Below the pieces are notes generated by a model. That model was not told the origin of the DNA. It saw only the letters and a list, made by a program, of their open reading frames with translations, and ran no database searches. Below are positions 13,214-13,560 of a DNA stretch of 13,560 nucleotides, piece after piece (position 1 is the first letter of the stretch; each line of letters starts with the position of its first letter). Source of the stretch: Solirubrobacteraceae bacterium (GTDB lineage: Bacteria > Actinomycetota > Thermoleophilia > Solirubrobacterales > Solirubrobacteraceae); assembly GCA_024710825.1 (NCBI GenBank), contig JANJUA010000382.1, forward strand, positions 1-13,560, in the 5' to 3' direction. Made by a program: the position numbers and the translations under genes.

Positions 13214-13560
13214 TCAGGCAAGGCTGGCCTCGAGCGTGATCTCGGGCACGCTGGCCAGCGCCCGCGAGACCGGGCAGCCCGCCTTCGCCTTGTCCGCCTG
13301 CTCGGCGAACGTGCCCGCGTCGATGCCCGGGACCTCGCCGACCGTGCTCAGCGCGATCGAGACGATCGTCGGGTTGCCGTCCACCGGGCGCAGCTGCACC
13401 CGCGCAGTCGTGCGGATCGAGGTGGCGGGCGTCCCGGCCTCGCCGAGGATGTTCCCGAGGGCCATCGAGTAGCAGGCCGCGTGGGCCGCCGCGATCAGCT
13501 GCTCGGGGTTCGTCGCCGCCGTCCCGTCGTCGTCGACGAAGCGCGACTGGAACGAGTACG
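13214..13560 (-). CDS. OsmC-family peroxidase, N-terminus beyond window
   Basis: The last 114 residues are visible; the frame is open at the right edge. YSFQSRF, then TNPEQLIAAAHAACYSMAL with the first redox Cys (residue 29 of the visible part) and KAKAGCPVSRAL with the second (residue 95) are the hallmarks of the OsmC/Ohr family. These enzymes reduce organic hydroperoxides through the two cysteines. The CPVS segment and the C-terminal EITLEASL fit the OsmC branch better than Ohr. An internal ATG at 13465 would leave out the first Cys, so it is not the start. It is cotranscribed with the dehydratase-like gene (3-base gap) and is probably stress-related rather than part of the catabolic arms. 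Confidence 0.9.
   Translation of the reverse strand, partial: YSFQSRFVDDDGTAATNPEQLIAAAHAACYSMALGNILGEAGTPATSIRTTARVQLRPVDGNPTIVSIALSTVGEVPGIDAGTFAEQADKAKAGCPVSRALASVPEITLEASLA

Noticed and set aside
1..13560. Mobile element, CRISPR, toxin-antitoxin or phage signals
   Set aside because: No transposase, integrase, terminal repeats, spaced direct repeats or composition break was seen; all large frames are ordinary metabolic or transport genes.

Overview
This is a high-GC window (roughly 70% by eye) with nearly gap-free, strongly G/C-ending coding on both strands. Frequent GTG starts, ATGA/GTGA stop-start overlaps and a TTGACA/TAGGTT-type promoter point to a high-GC actinobacterium. Thermoleophilia (Solirubrobacterales-like) is a reasonable guess but is not proven by anything here. 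The content is an accessory catabolic and uptake locus built around a FadR/FCD-type GntR regulator. I see no tRNA, rRNA, CRISPR array, insertion sequence or phage gene.

Left arm (1-2945, minus strand, reading away from the regulator): a D-threonine aldolase/D-serine dehydratase-like PLP enzyme, a short-chain dehydrogenase (SDR), and the N-terminal 331 residues of an N,N-dimethylformamidase (DMFase) large-subunit-like protein that runs off the left edge. The three genes are coupled (4-base overlap, then a 1-base gap). Centre (2946-3920): a divergent intergenic region with an inverted repeat sitting on the predicted promoter elements, the GntR gene, and a second intergenic region with a promoter, a 13-bp palindrome and a leader hairpin.

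Right arm (3921-12220, plus strand): a complete carbohydrate-type (CUT1/MalEFGK-like) ABC importer made of a lipoprotein binding protein, two permeases and an ATPase. It continues without gaps into a cyclase/kynurenine-formamidase-like metal hydrolase, a class V aminotransferase-fold PLP enzyme, an M20 metallo-deacylase/peptidase and an aldo/keto reductase. A 16-bp hairpin at the end of the aldo/keto reductase gene separates this operon from a convergent pair (12227-13560, minus strand): an OsmC peroxidase (cut by the right edge) and a threonine-dehydratase-like PLP enzyme.

Taken together, the two divergent arms look like one regulon for import and breakdown of a small amide- or N-acyl-containing compound. 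Candidate C-N bond hydrolases (DMFase-like, cyclase, M20), PLP enzymes acting on amino or beta-hydroxy-amino compounds, and two NAD(P)H oxidoreductases follow the importer. The substrate cannot be read from sequence. I do not recognise this gene set as a characterised pathway, and that is the main point of interest. Finer observations are an inverted repeat just after the binding-protein stop codon, a 21-codon ORF bridging the M20 and aldo/keto reductase genes, a structured leader upstream of the transporter operon, and one TTA codon in a permease gene.
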